This document shows positions 7,531-16,503 of a DNA stretch of 64,000 bases, piece by piece. Position 1 is the first letter of the stretch, and every line of letters begins with the position of its first letter. The notes under the pieces were generated by a model. The model was not told the origin of the DNA. It worked only from the letters and a program-made list of their open reading frames with translations, and did not search any database. The position numbers were made by a program, and so were the translations under genes. The DNA comes from Clostridium sp. (GTDB lineage: Bacteria > Bacillota > Clostridia > Clostridiales > Clostridiaceae): contig NZ_JAGHFX010000080.1 of the NCBI RefSeq assembly GCF_017888565.1, positions 1 through 64,000 of the forward strand, written 5' to 3'.

Positions 7531-8664
7531 TTATTTACCACAGCACTTTTTATATTTTTTATTACTTCCACATGGGCATGGATCATTTCTTCCTATTTTC
7601 TCTTCATTTACGATAGTTTTTTTCTTATTATCAATTTCCCCTTGGGTAAATCCCTTTAATGTCCATCTTTTAACACCTAATGATAATTTCTTTAATTCTT
7701 CTTTAAGAATTTCATTTTCCTCTTCACTTTCTATTTCATAAGCTTCCAAGAAGATGTCTATTGCTTCATCTAATGGTGCTTCATTTTTTATAGCTATAGA
7801 AAAACTATCTATTTCTTCTCTTAAAATATTTTTATCTATAACAAATAACTCATTTAACACTTTCTCAAGTTTATTTGCTTGTTTATTTTCTTCTATATAA
7901 TCAGGCTTTGCAGCTTTAAATAAAGTTTTCCTATCAAACTTTACAAAATTTATATCTATATTATTATTTCTTTCTTCCATTATAAAAATAGGATTCTCAA
8001 CATCTATATGATAAACATAATCTTCTTCTATTTGATAATCAAATCCTACTTCTTCTCCAATTAAAAGTAACTTTTTTAATTTCTCATACTCAAAATAAAA
8101 ATTATATTCTTCCTCTAATATCCTACTTAATTCTTCAATTGTTAAAACTCCATAAAAATATATAAGTCCTGCCGAAAGTTTTATAATATCAGAATTATTA
8201 TTGGCAATAGTTTTTAAGTTATCATCTAACTTATCTTTTATTATATCACATAATTCTTTAGGTGTTATAACGTATAACTTTCCCTGATCTATTCCAGTAA
8301 ACATTATTCCTCTATTTCTAAAGTAATTTGCATTGATAAGTTCTGATCCAAAGTATTCTTTTTTACCATCTAATTTTATTATTTCTTCTAAGTATAAAAA
8401 TGCATCTAAATCAAGTAATCCTAATACATAATCAATATTATTTATTATTCCATCTTTCACTTTATTTACTGCATCTGCTTTTTTTAATGATGTAATCCCT
8501 CTTACAGAATAATTACTAGCAACTTTAACCAGCTCATCTTTTGTCATTCTATCTAAATGATACTCTAGGGTGTTATTTTCTTCTACATCCTTCCACAGCT
8601 TTTCAACTTTTCTTATATCCTTTTTTATTATATCTTCCTGTATTTTGCTTATATCCTTATCCAT
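7531..8664 (-). CDS. SEC-C metal-binding protein with Rho-N/SAP-like N-terminal segment
   Basis: The last 20 residues hold a SEC-C zinc motif ([13 protein letters not shown]), as at the SecA C-terminus. Residues about 38-80 ('[18 protein letters not shown]') look like a Rho-N/SAP-like helical module. The middle is rich in Glu/Lys and has no recognised domain. The frame opens at GTG 8673, but AGAGGTG six bases before the ATG at 8664 fixes the start at MDKDISKI. Likely first gene of the three-gene operon. Function unknown; SEC-C proteins of this type are widespread and uncharacterised. Confidence 0.85.
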   Translation of the reverse strand: MDKDISKIQEDIIKKDIRKVEKLWKDVEENNTLEYHLDRMTKDELVKVASNYSVRGITSLKKADAVNKVKDGIINNIDYVLGLLDLDAFLYLEEIIKLDGKKEYFGSELINANYFRNRGIMFTGIDQGKLYVITPKELCDIIKDKLDDNLKTIANNNSDIIKLSAGLIYFYGVLTIEELSRILEEEYNFYFEYEKLKKLLLIGEEVGFDYQIEEDYVYHIDVENPIFIMEERNNNIDINFVKFDRKTLFKAAKPDYIEENKQANKLEKVLNELFVIDKNILREEIDSFSIAIKNEAPLDEAIDIFLEAYEIESEEENEILKEELKKLSLGVKRWTLKGFTQGEIDNKKKTIVNEEKIGRNDPCPCGSNKKYKKCCGK

Positions 8665-9041
8665 CTGTGTCACCTCTTATATTCATTTAAAAACAAATAC
8701 CATTATATATGTTTTTCTTATTTGTGTACATAATAAGATTTTAAACTAATAAAACAGATTGCGCCGTATCAGAAATCTATTTATTATAAAATTTATTCAA
8801 TTTCAAATAAGTTTTACTGCCAAAAAAAGTTAATCCCTTATATTTATAAAGGGGCTCGCGTTTCGCGAGCCCCTTTTAAGCCATTGATTTTACTTACCTA
8901 AATACGTTTTTAAGCTTAAATAAAATTTTTGTGTATTATTTATATATGAGCAACAACAGAAGCTAGAATTAGAACTTCCCCTGTTATCGTCTAATACCAA
9001 AATTTATTTTGATAAAGCCCCATCTTTTCTTACTTAATATA
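8665..9041. other. Intergenic stretch with one GC-rich hairpin, no gene seen
   Basis: Nearly 380 bases between clpA and the SEC-C gene. It holds the GC-rich hairpin at 8848-8877 and the presumed promoter of the SEC-C operon. Short frames on the minus side (about 8900-9020) have no ribosome site and are broken by stops. No tRNA or known riboswitch pattern is visible. Confidence 0.6.
8848..8877 (-). terminator. GC-rich hairpin, probable terminator for clpSA
   Basis: Stem GGGGCTCGCG/CGCGAGCCCC with loop TTT, flanked by AAA and TTTT. It is by far the most GC-rich hairpin in the window. It lies about 165 bases past the clpA stop, which would leave a long 3' UTR. Confidence 0.65.
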
Positions 9042-11279
9042 TTAATTTATTTTTTCTATCTTAAATTTGCTATTACTTATGACTATCTTACAGCTTCCAC
9101 CATTTGATAATTCTCCAAACAATATCTCATCTACTAACAATGGTTTTATCTCTGAATTTATAACTCTTATAATTTCCCTTGCTCCAAATTCTTTAGAGAC
9201 TCCTTTTTCAGTTATAAAATCTATACATTCATTACTAAATTCTAAGTTTACATTTTTACTAGTAAGCTTATCTTTAAATTTATTTAATTCTTTTTGTGCT
9301 ATATCCTTAGCCATTTCTTTATTTATTTGATTAAATACTACAACCTTATCTAACCTGTTTCTAAACTCAGGAGTAAATGCTCTTTTAACTTCATCACTTA
9401 TAGCTTCCATTTTTATTGTATCCCTAGCAAATCCAACAAGATTTTTACCAATATCTCTAGCACCAGCATTAGATGTCATTATTATTATTACATTTCTAAA
9501 ATCTGCTTTTCGACCTTTATTATCTGTAAGTGTTGCATAGTCCATGACTTGAAGCAATACTCCTAAAATATCTGAATGAGCCTTTTCTATTTCATCTAAA
9601 AGTAAAACACAATTCGGCTTCTTCCTTATAGTATCTGTTAAAAGACCTCCCTCTTCATATCCTACATATCCAGGAGGAGAACCTATAAGTTTTGATGCTG
9701 CATGTTTTTCTCCATACTCACTCATATCAAATCTTACTAAATCAATACCTAATGTTTTAGCTAAAACTCTTGAAATTTCAGTTTTACCTACCCCTGTAGG
9801 GCCAACAAACAACATAGATGCAACTGGTTTATTATCATCATTTAATCCTGCCCTAGACATCTTTATGCATCTTGTAACTTCTTCTATTGCCTGATTTTGA
9901 CCAAAAATATTTCTCTTAAGTTCACTTTCTAAAATTTTAAGTGATTCTATTTCTGTATTTTCAATTGTTTGCTTAGGAATGTGACAAATTTTAGATATTA
10001 TTTCTTCAATTACACTTTCATCTACTATTCCTTCTTTATAATTTTCTCTATTAATATCTACATATGCTCCTGCTTCATCTATTATATCAATTGCCTTATC
10101 TGGTAAAAATCTATCATTGATATACTTAGCACTTAAATCAACAGCAGCCTTTAAAGATTCATTTGTAAACTTTACTTTATGGTATTCTTCAAAATTTTCT
10201 TTAATACCTTCTAATATTTTAATAGTTTCTTTTATACTTGTTTCTTTTACTTCAATTACTTGAAATCTCCTTATAAGTGCTTTATCTTTTTCGAAGTACT
10301 TCTTATAATCATCAAAAGTAGTTGCTCCAATGAATCTTATTTTACCTTCTAATAAATAACCTTTAATTAAGCTTCCACCATCTAAAGAACTTCCATTTAG
10401 TGCTCCTGCTCCAACTATATTATGAATTTCATCAATATAAACGATAGGATTTTCAAAAGTTTTTATTTCATCTAATATTTGTTTTATTCTTTCTTCAAAA
10501 TCTCCTCTATACTTTGTGCCTGCAAGTATAGCTCCTATATCTAAAGAAAATATTTGCGCATTTTTAAGCTTATCTGGCACATTTCCTTCCTTTATCAATT
10601 TTGCAAGGCCTAATGTTATAGCAGTTTTTCCAACTCCTGGCTCTCCTATATGAACAGGATTATTTTTAGTTCTCCTACAAAGTATTTGTATTGTCCTATC
10701 TATTATATCTTTTCTACCTATTAAAGGATCACTTTCTTCTTGTGAAACATAATCTACTAAATTTGTACAATAACTATTTATTATACTTTTATTTGACTTT
10801 TCACGAGCTTTGTCTGCTCTAATTATCCTTATAGCATCTTTAGATACATTTTCCTCTTCTGATTTATTATGTGAAAGTTCAAATAACAATTCTTGCTTAC
10901 TTATTCCCTGTTTTTCTAAAAAGAATACTGCATAACTATCTTTTAAAGCATAAATAGCTGCAATTATGTGCTCTAGTGCAACAACATTTCTCTCGCTAAA
11001 AGCTGCCTGTTGAGTTGCAACAATTAAAATATTTCTTATACCAAAGCTTTCTTCCGGTTCTCCATCTGCTATTTTATCAACATACTCATCTATATAGCTT
11101 TCTAAGTCACTTTTTAATTCTTCAACATCACCATTTAATTTTTTTATTATTTCAATAAAATAATCTTCTTCTAGTGCACTTAATAATAAATGCTCTGGCG
11201 TTACATATTCATTTTTATTTTCTTTTGCATTACTATATGATCTAAGCAAAATATCTCTAACCACTTTACTAATATCCAT
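9042..11279 (-). CDS. clpA: Clp protease ATPase subunit ClpA
   Basis: ClpA unfolds substrates and feeds them to ClpP. The 745-residue protein has a Clp N-domain (about 1-145), a first AAA+ module with Walker A GEPGVGKT (212-219) and Walker B YIDEIH (281-286), and a second with GPTGVGKT (493-500) and LLDEIEKAH. The long ClpB-type middle coiled coil is absent, which together with the neighbouring clpS indicates ClpA rather than ClpB/ClpC. The loop 'LVGFA' (614-618) fits the ClpP-binding IGL/F loop. The start ATG 11279 overlaps the end of clpS by 11 bases and its RBS GAGGAGG lies in the clpS coding sequence, suggesting coupled translation. Confidence 0.95.
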   Translation of the reverse strand: MDISKVVRDILLRSYSNAKENKNEYVTPEHLLLSALEEDYFIEIIKKLNGDVEELKSDLESYIDEYVDKIADGEPEESFGIRNILIVATQQAAFSERNVVALEHIIAAIYALKDSYAVFFLEKQGISKQELLFELSHNKSEEENVSKDAIRIIRADKAREKSNKSIINSYCTNLVDYVSQEESDPLIGRKDIIDRTIQILCRRTKNNPVHIGEPGVGKTAITLGLAKLIKEGNVPDKLKNAQIFSLDIGAILAGTKYRGDFEERIKQILDEIKTFENPIVYIDEIHNIVGAGALNGSSLDGGSLIKGYLLEGKIRFIGATTFDDYKKYFEKDKALIRRFQVIEVKETSIKETIKILEGIKENFEEYHKVKFTNESLKAAVDLSAKYINDRFLPDKAIDIIDEAGAYVDINRENYKEGIVDESVIEEIISKICHIPKQTIENTEIESLKILESELKRNIFGQNQAIEEVTRCIKMSRAGLNDDNKPVASMLFVGPTGVGKTEISRVLAKTLGIDLVRFDMSEYGEKHAASKLIGSPPGYVGYEEGGLLTDTIRKKPNCVLLLDEIEKAHSDILGVLLQVMDYATLTDNKGRKADFRNVIIIMTSNAGARDIGKNLVGFARDTIKMEAISDEVKRAFTPEFRNRLDKVVVFNQINKEMAKDIAQKELNKFKDKLTSKNVNLEFSNECIDFITEKGVSKEFGAREIIRVINSEIKPLLVDEILFGELSNGGSCKIVISNSKFKIEKIN

Positions 11280-11580
11280 TTTGTTCCTCCTCTACTGTAA
11301 GTTTAAATGGAAATCCTTCTTCCTTAGCAAGGGTCATTGCCTTAGTTGCTTTTGATATAGCTATATCATACGGGTATATTCCTGCTACTCCCTTGCCATT
11401 TTTATGAACTTCCATCATTATTTTGTTTGCTTCTTCTATATTTCTATTAAAAATATCACTTAAAATTGCAACTACAAATTCCATAGTTGTAAAATCATCA
11501 TTATGCATAATAACTATAAACTTTTTAGGTTTTTTTATCCTTAAATCTACCTTTTCTACTATATTAGCCTTAGTTTCCAA
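11269..11580 (-). CDS. clpS: ClpS adaptor protein
   Basis: ClpS binds the ClpA N-domain and delivers N-degron substrates. The 103-residue protein shows the family core 'PKKFIVIMHNDDFTTMEFVV' split over 18-37, with the Asp pair and Met positions of the N-degron pocket, and 'GVAGIYPYDIA' further on. The start is TTG 11580 with GGAGG seven bases ahead. Clp adaptors of this kind are typical of proteobacteria and actinobacteria; a ClpS/ClpA pair occurs only in some Firmicutes. Confidence 0.95.
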   Translation of the reverse strand: METKANIVEKVDLRIKKPKKFIVIMHNDDFTTMEFVVAILSDIFNRNIEEANKIMMEVHKNGKGVAGIYPYDIAISKATKAMTLAKEEGFPFKLTVEEEQNGY

Positions 11581-11881
11581 ATTGATTCCTCCGTAAATAC
11601 ATTTGTTTCAAAAATCATATACTTTTTTTCTTAAGATATTATCTTTAAGACTATATACTATTATACAATAAATTAAGTTCCTTTTTAATAACATTGATTA
11701 ATTAAGAATTTTTAAACTTACTTGAATTTATTTATCCTATGTATTATTTATATTATTGAAGTTTAAAAAATATAAATAATTATAAACTAGTAATTGATAC
11801 ATATTTAAACCATCATTTTGACTTTTTTTATTTTATATGTACCTAATATATTTATAAGCATATATTATAAAGAGGTGATAA
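11581..11881. other. Divergent promoter region clpS / coiled-coil gene
   Basis: Three hundred very AT-rich bases between two divergent starts. It must hold both promoters, but I cannot single out convincing -35/-10 pairs. No operator-like repeat or RNA element is evident. Confidence 0.5.
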
Positions 11882-12289
11882 ATGTTGGAAGATCAAGTTT
11901 TAAATTTAGGGAATATAACATCTCACATAAATGGTAATGGCGATCTTACATTACAAGAGACAAATGAAATGCTTAAACAATTACCTAAAATATTAAATCA
12001 AATGAAGAATATTATTTTAAGCACTAGTCACAACTTGGCCTTGCTTCAAACTGAAGTCCAAGTTATGAAATCTGACCAAGATAAATTTAAAAATGATATA
12101 ACTCACGTATTAAATATAATATCTGAGAAATTTGCTGTAATTGATAAACTTCAAGATGATTTATCTGTATTAGATCAAGTTCTGGGAAAAAGGATGACTG
12201 AACTTGAAGATGAACTAGTGTTAACTCAACAAATGTCTACTAAAAGTTTAAATGAAGTTCTTAAATTTAAAGAACACTGGAAAATCTAG
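11882..12289 (+). CDS. Predicted coiled-coil protein, unknown function
   Basis: 135 residues, no Cys, no signal peptide or membrane span. From about residue 20 to 130 it is a heptad-rich helix pattern (L/I at regular spacing with Glu/Lys/Asn), so a rod-like coiled coil is likely. Start ATG after GAGGTG. It is a single-gene transcript closed by a strong hairpin. I do not recognise a family. Confidence 0.7.
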   Translation: MLEDQVLNLGNITSHINGNGDLTLQETNEMLKQLPKILNQMKNIILSTSHNLALLQTEVQVMKSDQDKFKNDITHVLNIISEKFAVIDKLQDDLSVLDQVLGKRMTELEDELVLTQQMSTKSLNEVLKFKEHWKI

Positions 12290-12326
12290 TAGGACTGTAT
12301 CTTTATATACAGTCCTACTAGATTTT
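12281..12326 (+). terminator. Strong terminator after coiled-coil gene
   Basis: Twenty-base stem (12281-12300 with 12307-12326, core TCTAGTAGGACTGTAT) followed by TATAAAAAA; overlaps the stop codon region. Confidence 0.85.
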
Positions 12327-12330
12327 TATA

Positions 12331-12362
12331 AAAAAAGGATAAGTGCTGATACACTTATCCTT
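12331..12362 (-). terminator. Terminator of lipoprotein gene
   Basis: Stem AAGGATAAGTG/CACTTATCCTT (12335-12345 with 12352-12362), followed on the minus strand by TTTTTT. Lies back-to-back with the terminator of the convergent gene. Confidence 0.85.
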
Positions 12363-12369
12363 AAAATAT

Positions 12370-12978
12370 TTATTTAACTTCCATAGTTCCTGCTACTTTT
12401 GACTTCTCATCCATATGGAATGTATTTTTTGCTTCTTCATTTTTAAAGTAAACATTTCCATCAATTGTTGCGTCTTCTAATGTTACTCCATTAGCTTCAA
12501 CATATACATCTCCCTTAACTACTCCACCTTCTATTTTTGCATTTTCATCTTTAATTGTTAATTTAGGTGTAGTTAAAGTATATGAAGCTTCTTTTACTTT
12601 ATTTTCTCCACTTTTATATAATGCTAATACACGTGATGCTGGCACCATCTTACTAGAATCGTCTTTATCAGCCTTTTTAAAACCTGTATCTAATACTATT
12701 TCCTTTGTAGTATTAACGTCATTTTCTAATATAACAATCCAACTTTCTCCAATAGCTCTAAATAAATTTGCTTCATCATTAACTCGTGATGGAGATGTTA
12801 CCATGTCTGTTTTGTTTTCGCCTGTATCACTATTATTATTGTTATTAGCTGTACCACCATTGTTATCAGTTACAGGTGGTGTATTTTCGTTAGCCTTATT
12901 ATTATCATCATTATTATTACATCCAACAGATAATAATGCTACCATAGTTAAAGGAATTATTAATGATTTAAACTTCAT
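12370..12978 (-). CDS. Lipoprotein with Asn/Asp-rich linker
   Basis: The frame opens at 13005, but the RBS AAGGAGG lies inside that extension, so the start is the ATG at 12978 (MKFKSLII). A lipoprotein signal with lipobox LLSVGC follows, then about 45 residues of Asn/Asp/Gly/Thr linker. The C-terminal half is a beta-rich domain; its end ('GGVVKGDVYVEANGVTLEDA') has the layered repeats of a short beta-helix like polymer-forming (bactofilin-like) proteins. Role unknown; a surface-anchored protein is the safest statement. Confidence 0.8.
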   Translation of the reverse strand: MKFKSLIIPLTMVALLSVGCNNNDDNNKANENTPPVTDNNGGTANNNNNSDTGENKTDMVTSPSRVNDEANLFRAIGESWIVILENDVNTTKEIVLDTGFKKADKDDSSKMVPASRVLALYKSGENKVKEASYTLTTPKLTIKDENAKIEGGVVKGDVYVEANGVTLEDATIDGNVYFKNEEAKNTFHMDEKSKVAGTMEVK

Positions 12979-13060
12979 AGAAATGACCTCCTTAAGTTTT
13001 CTCAATAATAATTTTCCCTTAATTGAAGTAAATTATTTATATTATTAAATTGAATAATTA

Positions 13061-13219
13061 TCAATTTAATCCTGTTAATAAATATAAAAATAATAAAATA
13101 CTTATTATTGCAGAAATATTTGTAACTGCCTTTGATTTTCTTTTTTTAACATTTTCATCATTTTTATCTTCAGTTGCATAAGTAAATAAATGTGTAAATT
13201 TATATAAAATTTCTCTCAT
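13061..13219 (-). CDS. 52-residue single-span membrane protein
   Basis: ATG at 13219, AGGAGG seven bases ahead, 52 codons, TGA at 13063-13061. The peptide begins MREILYKFTHLF, has a charged middle (EDKNDENVKKRKSK) and ends in one hydrophobic span (about 33-50, ISAIISILLFLYLL). Too short for usual gene-calling limits. It stands between the PTS IIC terminator and the lipoprotein gene. Function unknown. Confidence 0.65.
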   Translation of the reverse strand: MREILYKFTHLFTYATEDKNDENVKKRKSKAVTNISAIISILLFLYLLTGLN

Positions 13220-13242
13220 AATACAACCTCCTAAAATTTGTG

Positions 13243-13272
13243 CAAAAAGGATAGTTTAAAACTATCCCTTTT
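13243..13272 (-). terminator. Terminator of PTS IIC gene
   Basis: GGATAGT/ACTATCC stem flanked by A and T runs; followed by TTTTT on the minus strand, 40 bases after the IIC stop. Confidence 0.75.
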
Positions 13273-13311
13273 GCTTTTCATTTTATTTTATAATATTATT
13301 TATAGGGCATT

Positions 13312-14664
13312 TTATTGAGATACAGAAGCTGCTGCTACTGAATCTGCTTGTTCCATTTCTAAGTTCTTCTTATCAGCATAAGCAACAAATGGTAAGTAAA
13401 TTAATACAGAAACTGCAATGTTAATTGCTGCTACAGCTGCTCCTTGCCATTGACCAGTTGCTAAGAATGCAGATATTATTGGTGGACAAGTCCATGGAAC
13501 TACTGCTGATGCTGGATTTACAAATCCAATTACACTAAAAGTGTAAGCTATAACTGCTGATACCATTGGTGCTAAAATAAATGGTATAATATAAGTTGGA
13601 TTTAATACTATTGGTAAACCAAATATAACTGGTTCATTTATATTAAATAATGCTGGACCTGTTGCAACATTTCTAATTGATTTATTTATCGCACTCTTTG
13701 ATTTAATTATCATAGCTATCATTAATGCTGCTGTTAATCCTGAACCTCCAAGGTTAACATATGAATCTAAGAATTGGCTATTTATAATATTAATTCCTTC
13801 TGTATTACCAGCTGCTATAGCTGCCATATTATCAGCTGTTAAAGCAAGGAATATACCATTTATAACTGGTGCTAATATATTTGATCCATGTAATCCAAAG
13901 AACCATAAAAGTTGTTGTATTAATATTAATACTAATAATACTGGTAAAGAATTTGCAAGTCCCATTAATGGCTTTGAAATTAAGTTATATACATGCATAT
14001 AAACTTCTTGATATCCAAATGCTTCTAATATACCATATACAATACCTACTAAAGTTAATGTTATCATTGTTGGTAATAAAGCTGAGAATGATCTTGCTAC
14101 TGCTGGAGGTACACCATCAGGTAGTTTAATAACTAGCTTCTTGTTTTTTGATAACTTAGCAAAAATTGTACCTGTAATTAAAGTAACTATTAAAATAGTT
14201 ATTAGTCCTGAAGATCCAAGCCATTTTGTAAATAGACCAGGTTCCCATCCAAGTGTTCCTGCATCAAATCCACCCCAAGTAACTGGAGCTTTGTAATCAA
14301 ACATATTTATTAATATTAAGCTTGATGATAAAGTAACTATTCCTGTTGCAAATCCATCAACATCATATGATTTACCTAATGCATATCCTATAGATATTGC
14401 AGCAAATAGTCCCATTAAGAACATTGATCCACCATAAATATTTAATGCTATTACATCTAACCAATGTAAAGGCTCACCTAAAGCAAACATGTCCTTAACT
14501 GCCTTAATTGGAAAATTGTGAATTAAATTACCGAAAGAACCAATAATCATAAGTGGCATTATTGTAGCAAAACCGTCACGTATAGCTACTAAGTGTCTTT
14601 GAGCACCTATTTTAGATGCTATTGGAACCATATAACGTTCCATAAAGTTAATGAATTTTTCCAT
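13312..14664 (-). CDS. PTS lactose/cellobiose family EIIC permease
   Basis: EIIC is the membrane channel of a phosphotransferase system that imports and phosphorylates a disaccharide. The 450-residue protein has about ten spans and the family motifs 'WFFGLHGSNILAPVINGIF' (split) and 'NINEPVIFGLPIVLNP', the latter containing the NEP motif at the sugar site. No EIIA or EIIB domain is fused; those are separate genes about 2 kb upstream. The gene has its own -24/-12 promoter (14820-14836) and activator palindrome. RBS GGGGG. Substrate is not readable from sequence; the cellobiose/chitobiose branch is most similar. Confidence 0.93.
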   Translation of the reverse strand: MEKFINFMERYMVPIASKIGAQRHLVAIRDGFATIMPLMIIGSFGNLIHNFPIKAVKDMFALGEPLHWLDVIALNIYGGSMFLMGLFAAISIGYALGKSYDVDGFATGIVTLSSSLILINMFDYKAPVTWGGFDAGTLGWEPGLFTKWLGSSGLITILIVTLITGTIFAKLSKNKKLVIKLPDGVPPAVARSFSALLPTMITLTLVGIVYGILEAFGYQEVYMHVYNLISKPLMGLANSLPVLLVLILIQQLLWFFGLHGSNILAPVINGIFLALTADNMAAIAAGNTEGINIINSQFLDSYVNLGGSGLTAALMIAMIIKSKSAINKSIRNVATGPALFNINEPVIFGLPIVLNPTYIIPFILAPMVSAVIAYTFSVIGFVNPASAVVPWTCPPIISAFLATGQWQGAAVAAINIAVSVLIYLPFVAYADKKNLEMEQADSVAAASVSQ

Positions 14665-14696
14665 TTAAATTCCCCCTTAAATTTTTGTTTATATTT

Positions 14697-14754
14697 ACTG
14701 ATTTCCCCTTAGAATATTTTTTATACATAATTTCATTATAAAGAGTAAATCAGT
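14697..14754 (-). other. Possible leader hairpin of PTS IIC mRNA
   Basis: ACTGATTT (14697-14704) and AAATCAGT (14747-14754) can pair across a 42-base loop in the 5' leader of about 145 bases between the sigma-54 start site and the IIC ATG. It could be a structural element or chance; no antiterminator motif is recognised. Confidence 0.25.
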
Positions 14755-14819
14755 TAATAACATTTTTAAAATCCTTTACATTAAGTTTTATTTGATATTG
14801 TTTTCTCGCTTATATATAA

Positions 14820-14836
14820 AGCAATTTGCGTGCCAA
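14820..14836 (-). promoter_or_regulatory. Sigma-54 (-24/-12) promoter of the PTS IIC gene
   Basis: TTGGCACGCAAATTGCT on the minus strand is a perfect match to the TTGGCAC-N5-TTGCW consensus. It lies 156 bases before the IIC start and about 104 bases from the TGTGTAA palindrome at 14923-14941. Confidence 0.88.
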
Positions 14837-14922
14837 GTTTTAAAAAACATTATTTTTCTTGAAACCCTTACTATATCTAGCTTTTAGGTAACATTCCTTT
14901 TACACACTTATTTTTATTAATC

Positions 14923-14941
14923 TGTGTAATACCATTACACA
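14923..14941. promoter_or_regulatory. Activator palindrome (UAS) of PTS IIC promoter
   Basis: TGTGTAA-N5-TTACACA. Extra half sites TTACACAC (14900-14907) and TGTGTAA (14961-14967) flank it. The same palindrome stands at the same distance upstream of the IIB promoter, so both should be bound by the LevR-type activator encoded next door. Confidence 0.75.
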
Positions 14942-15021
14942 AATTGATAAAAAACTTATTTGTGTAATAATATGTTAATATTATTAATTATCTTTTTATT
15001 CTAATTTTAAATTCTTATACA

Positions 15022-15052
15022 AAAAAAATTCTGGTTTTGCCAGAATTTTTTT
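15022..15052 (-). terminator. Terminator after mupG-like gene
   Basis: AAAAAAATTCTGG/CCAGAATTTTTTT hairpin; separates the IIB-IIA-mupG transcript from the IIC transcript. Confidence 0.88.
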
Positions 15053-15073
15053 AATCACTAGATTAATTTATAC

Positions 15074-16165
15074 TTACTTCTTAAGTTTAAATGAAAATTT
15101 ACTCCACGGCTTTATATAATCTAATAGAAAAATTTCATCTTCAACTATCTTTGCAACTACATTAGTTTTTCCTGTGTTTTTCATATCTTTTAAAGCTACT
15201 TGTAACTCTCCTGCATATCTAGTGTATAAATCCGTATCAATTAAAATGTCCCCTCTTTTTATATCTACCAAATTGTATGGCGGGAAGCTTTCTCCCTTGT
15301 ACTTAACTCTACTTTGAGTGCTTCTTGCCATGTATTCTGAAGAATCTCCTCTGTTAAAATGAAATTCTTCTAAAACTATTTTCTTATCTAAATCCCTTAT
15401 ACCCTCTACTAATTCAACATTAAATTCTAGCATTTCCTTGTTTAAGTCACTTAATGCTTTAAGCTCATCCTCACATGCAAAAGCATTTGCTATGATTACA
15501 TCATCAATTAATCCTGTTGCAAATAAATGTTTAGCTTGTGCATCTATTGGCAAATCTCTATGCATTTCTAAAGTACATAGTCCTTCTGATACCGGCCAAG
15601 GTCCATGTTTAGCTGAAGGAGAATTCACAAAAGCAGCTGTTCTTATCCCTAACTCTTTAAATTGTTTACTTGAATTTATAAAATTCTCATAAGATAAACC
15701 TGTATAAATATGTGGATAAAAATTGTGACAACCATAAAGATTATTTAAATTTGCTTTATAAGAAAGAATGTTGTCAACATATTTTGTTCCATTACTAATA
15801 TTTAATTCTATTTTTAACCCATACTCATTAAATGTCATAACAGATTCTTCATATCCACTAAACCCCATGTCAAGCCTTATACCTGATAGCCCCATTTCTT
15901 TAAATACTCTTAAATCAAATATAGATGCCTTTAATTTATTAAATACAGTTGGATCTATATCTGCAATAACTTCCATATCATTTTCATTAGCTATATACAA
16001 TATATCTTTAAATTCATTTAAAACAACATCAATGTCTTTATCACTTGCAGATATTAAGCATGTAAATATTCTCTTAAAACCATATTTTGCTGCAAGTCTT
16101 ATATAATCCTTTATCTCGTTAACTGAGGCATTGCTAGGATATATTGAAATTCCTAACTTATTCAT
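15074..16165 (-). CDS. mupG: MupG-like 6-phospho-glycosidase (DUF871 family)
   Basis: Proteins of this DUF871 family include Staphylococcus aureus MupG, which splits MurNAc-6-phosphate-GlcNAc made during PTS import of cell-wall disaccharides. The 363-residue protein has the expected form: TIM-barrel part to about residue 240 ('GISIYPSNASV', 'GIRLDMGFSG', 'CHNFYPHIYTGLS') and a small C-terminal domain. It overlaps the IIA gene by 8 bases. The position between PTS IIA and IIC supports hydrolysis of an imported phospho-disaccharide in the cytoplasm. Exact substrate is inferred from the family; other beta-linked phospho-disaccharides are possible. Confidence 0.85.
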   Translation of the reverse strand: MNKLGISIYPSNASVNEIKDYIRLAAKYGFKRIFTCLISASDKDIDVVLNEFKDILYIANENDMEVIADIDPTVFNKLKASIFDLRVFKEMGLSGIRLDMGFSGYEESVMTFNEYGLKIELNISNGTKYVDNILSYKANLNNLYGCHNFYPHIYTGLSYENFINSSKQFKELGIRTAAFVNSPSAKHGPWPVSEGLCTLEMHRDLPIDAQAKHLFATGLIDDVIIANAFACEDELKALSDLNKEMLEFNVELVEGIRDLDKKIVLEEFHFNRGDSSEYMARSTQSRVKYKGESFPPYNLVDIKRGDILIDTDLYTRYAGELQVALKDMKNTGKTNVVAKIVEDEIFLLDYIKPWSKFSFKLKK

Positions 16166-16478
16166 TTTTACATTCCACCTTACTTAACTTTTCATGAAGA
16201 TCTATAATTTCTTCTGCTAAATCCTTTACAACTATTGATGTCATTAAATGATCTTGTGCATGTACTAGTAATAATGATACTTCACATTTATCACCTGCTG
16301 CTTCTCCTTGAATCAAACTAGTTTGTGTTGCATGGGCATCACCTAAAGTTTCTTTTGATTTTTCTAGTAATTCTCTTGCTTCATCAATTTGTCCATTTTT
16401 AGCTAATTGCATTGCTTCCATTGCATAGCTTCTAGCTTCACCACTAAAGATTATTAGATCCATTATAATTTTTTCCAT
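16158..16478 (-). CDS. PTS lactose/cellobiose family EIIA
   Basis: Cytoplasmic phosphocarrier that passes phosphate from HPr to EIIB. 106 residues, helical, with the active-site motif 'LLLVHAQDHLMTS' (His73/His77) typical of the Lac/Cel IIA family. RBS AGGGGTG. It follows the IIB gene by 25 bases and overlaps the mupG-like gene. Confidence 0.95.
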   Translation of the reverse strand: MEKIIMDLIIFSGEARSYAMEAMQLAKNGQIDEARELLEKSKETLGDAHATQTSLIQGEAAGDKCEVSLLLVHAQDHLMTSIVVKDLAEEIIDLHEKLSKVECKNE

Positions 16479-16503
16479 TGGTACACCCCTTTTACGATTA
16501 TTA

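Noticed and set aside
8880..9020. Short minus frames after clpA
   Set aside because: Several look protein-like for 15-30 codons but are closed by stops and have no ribosome site.
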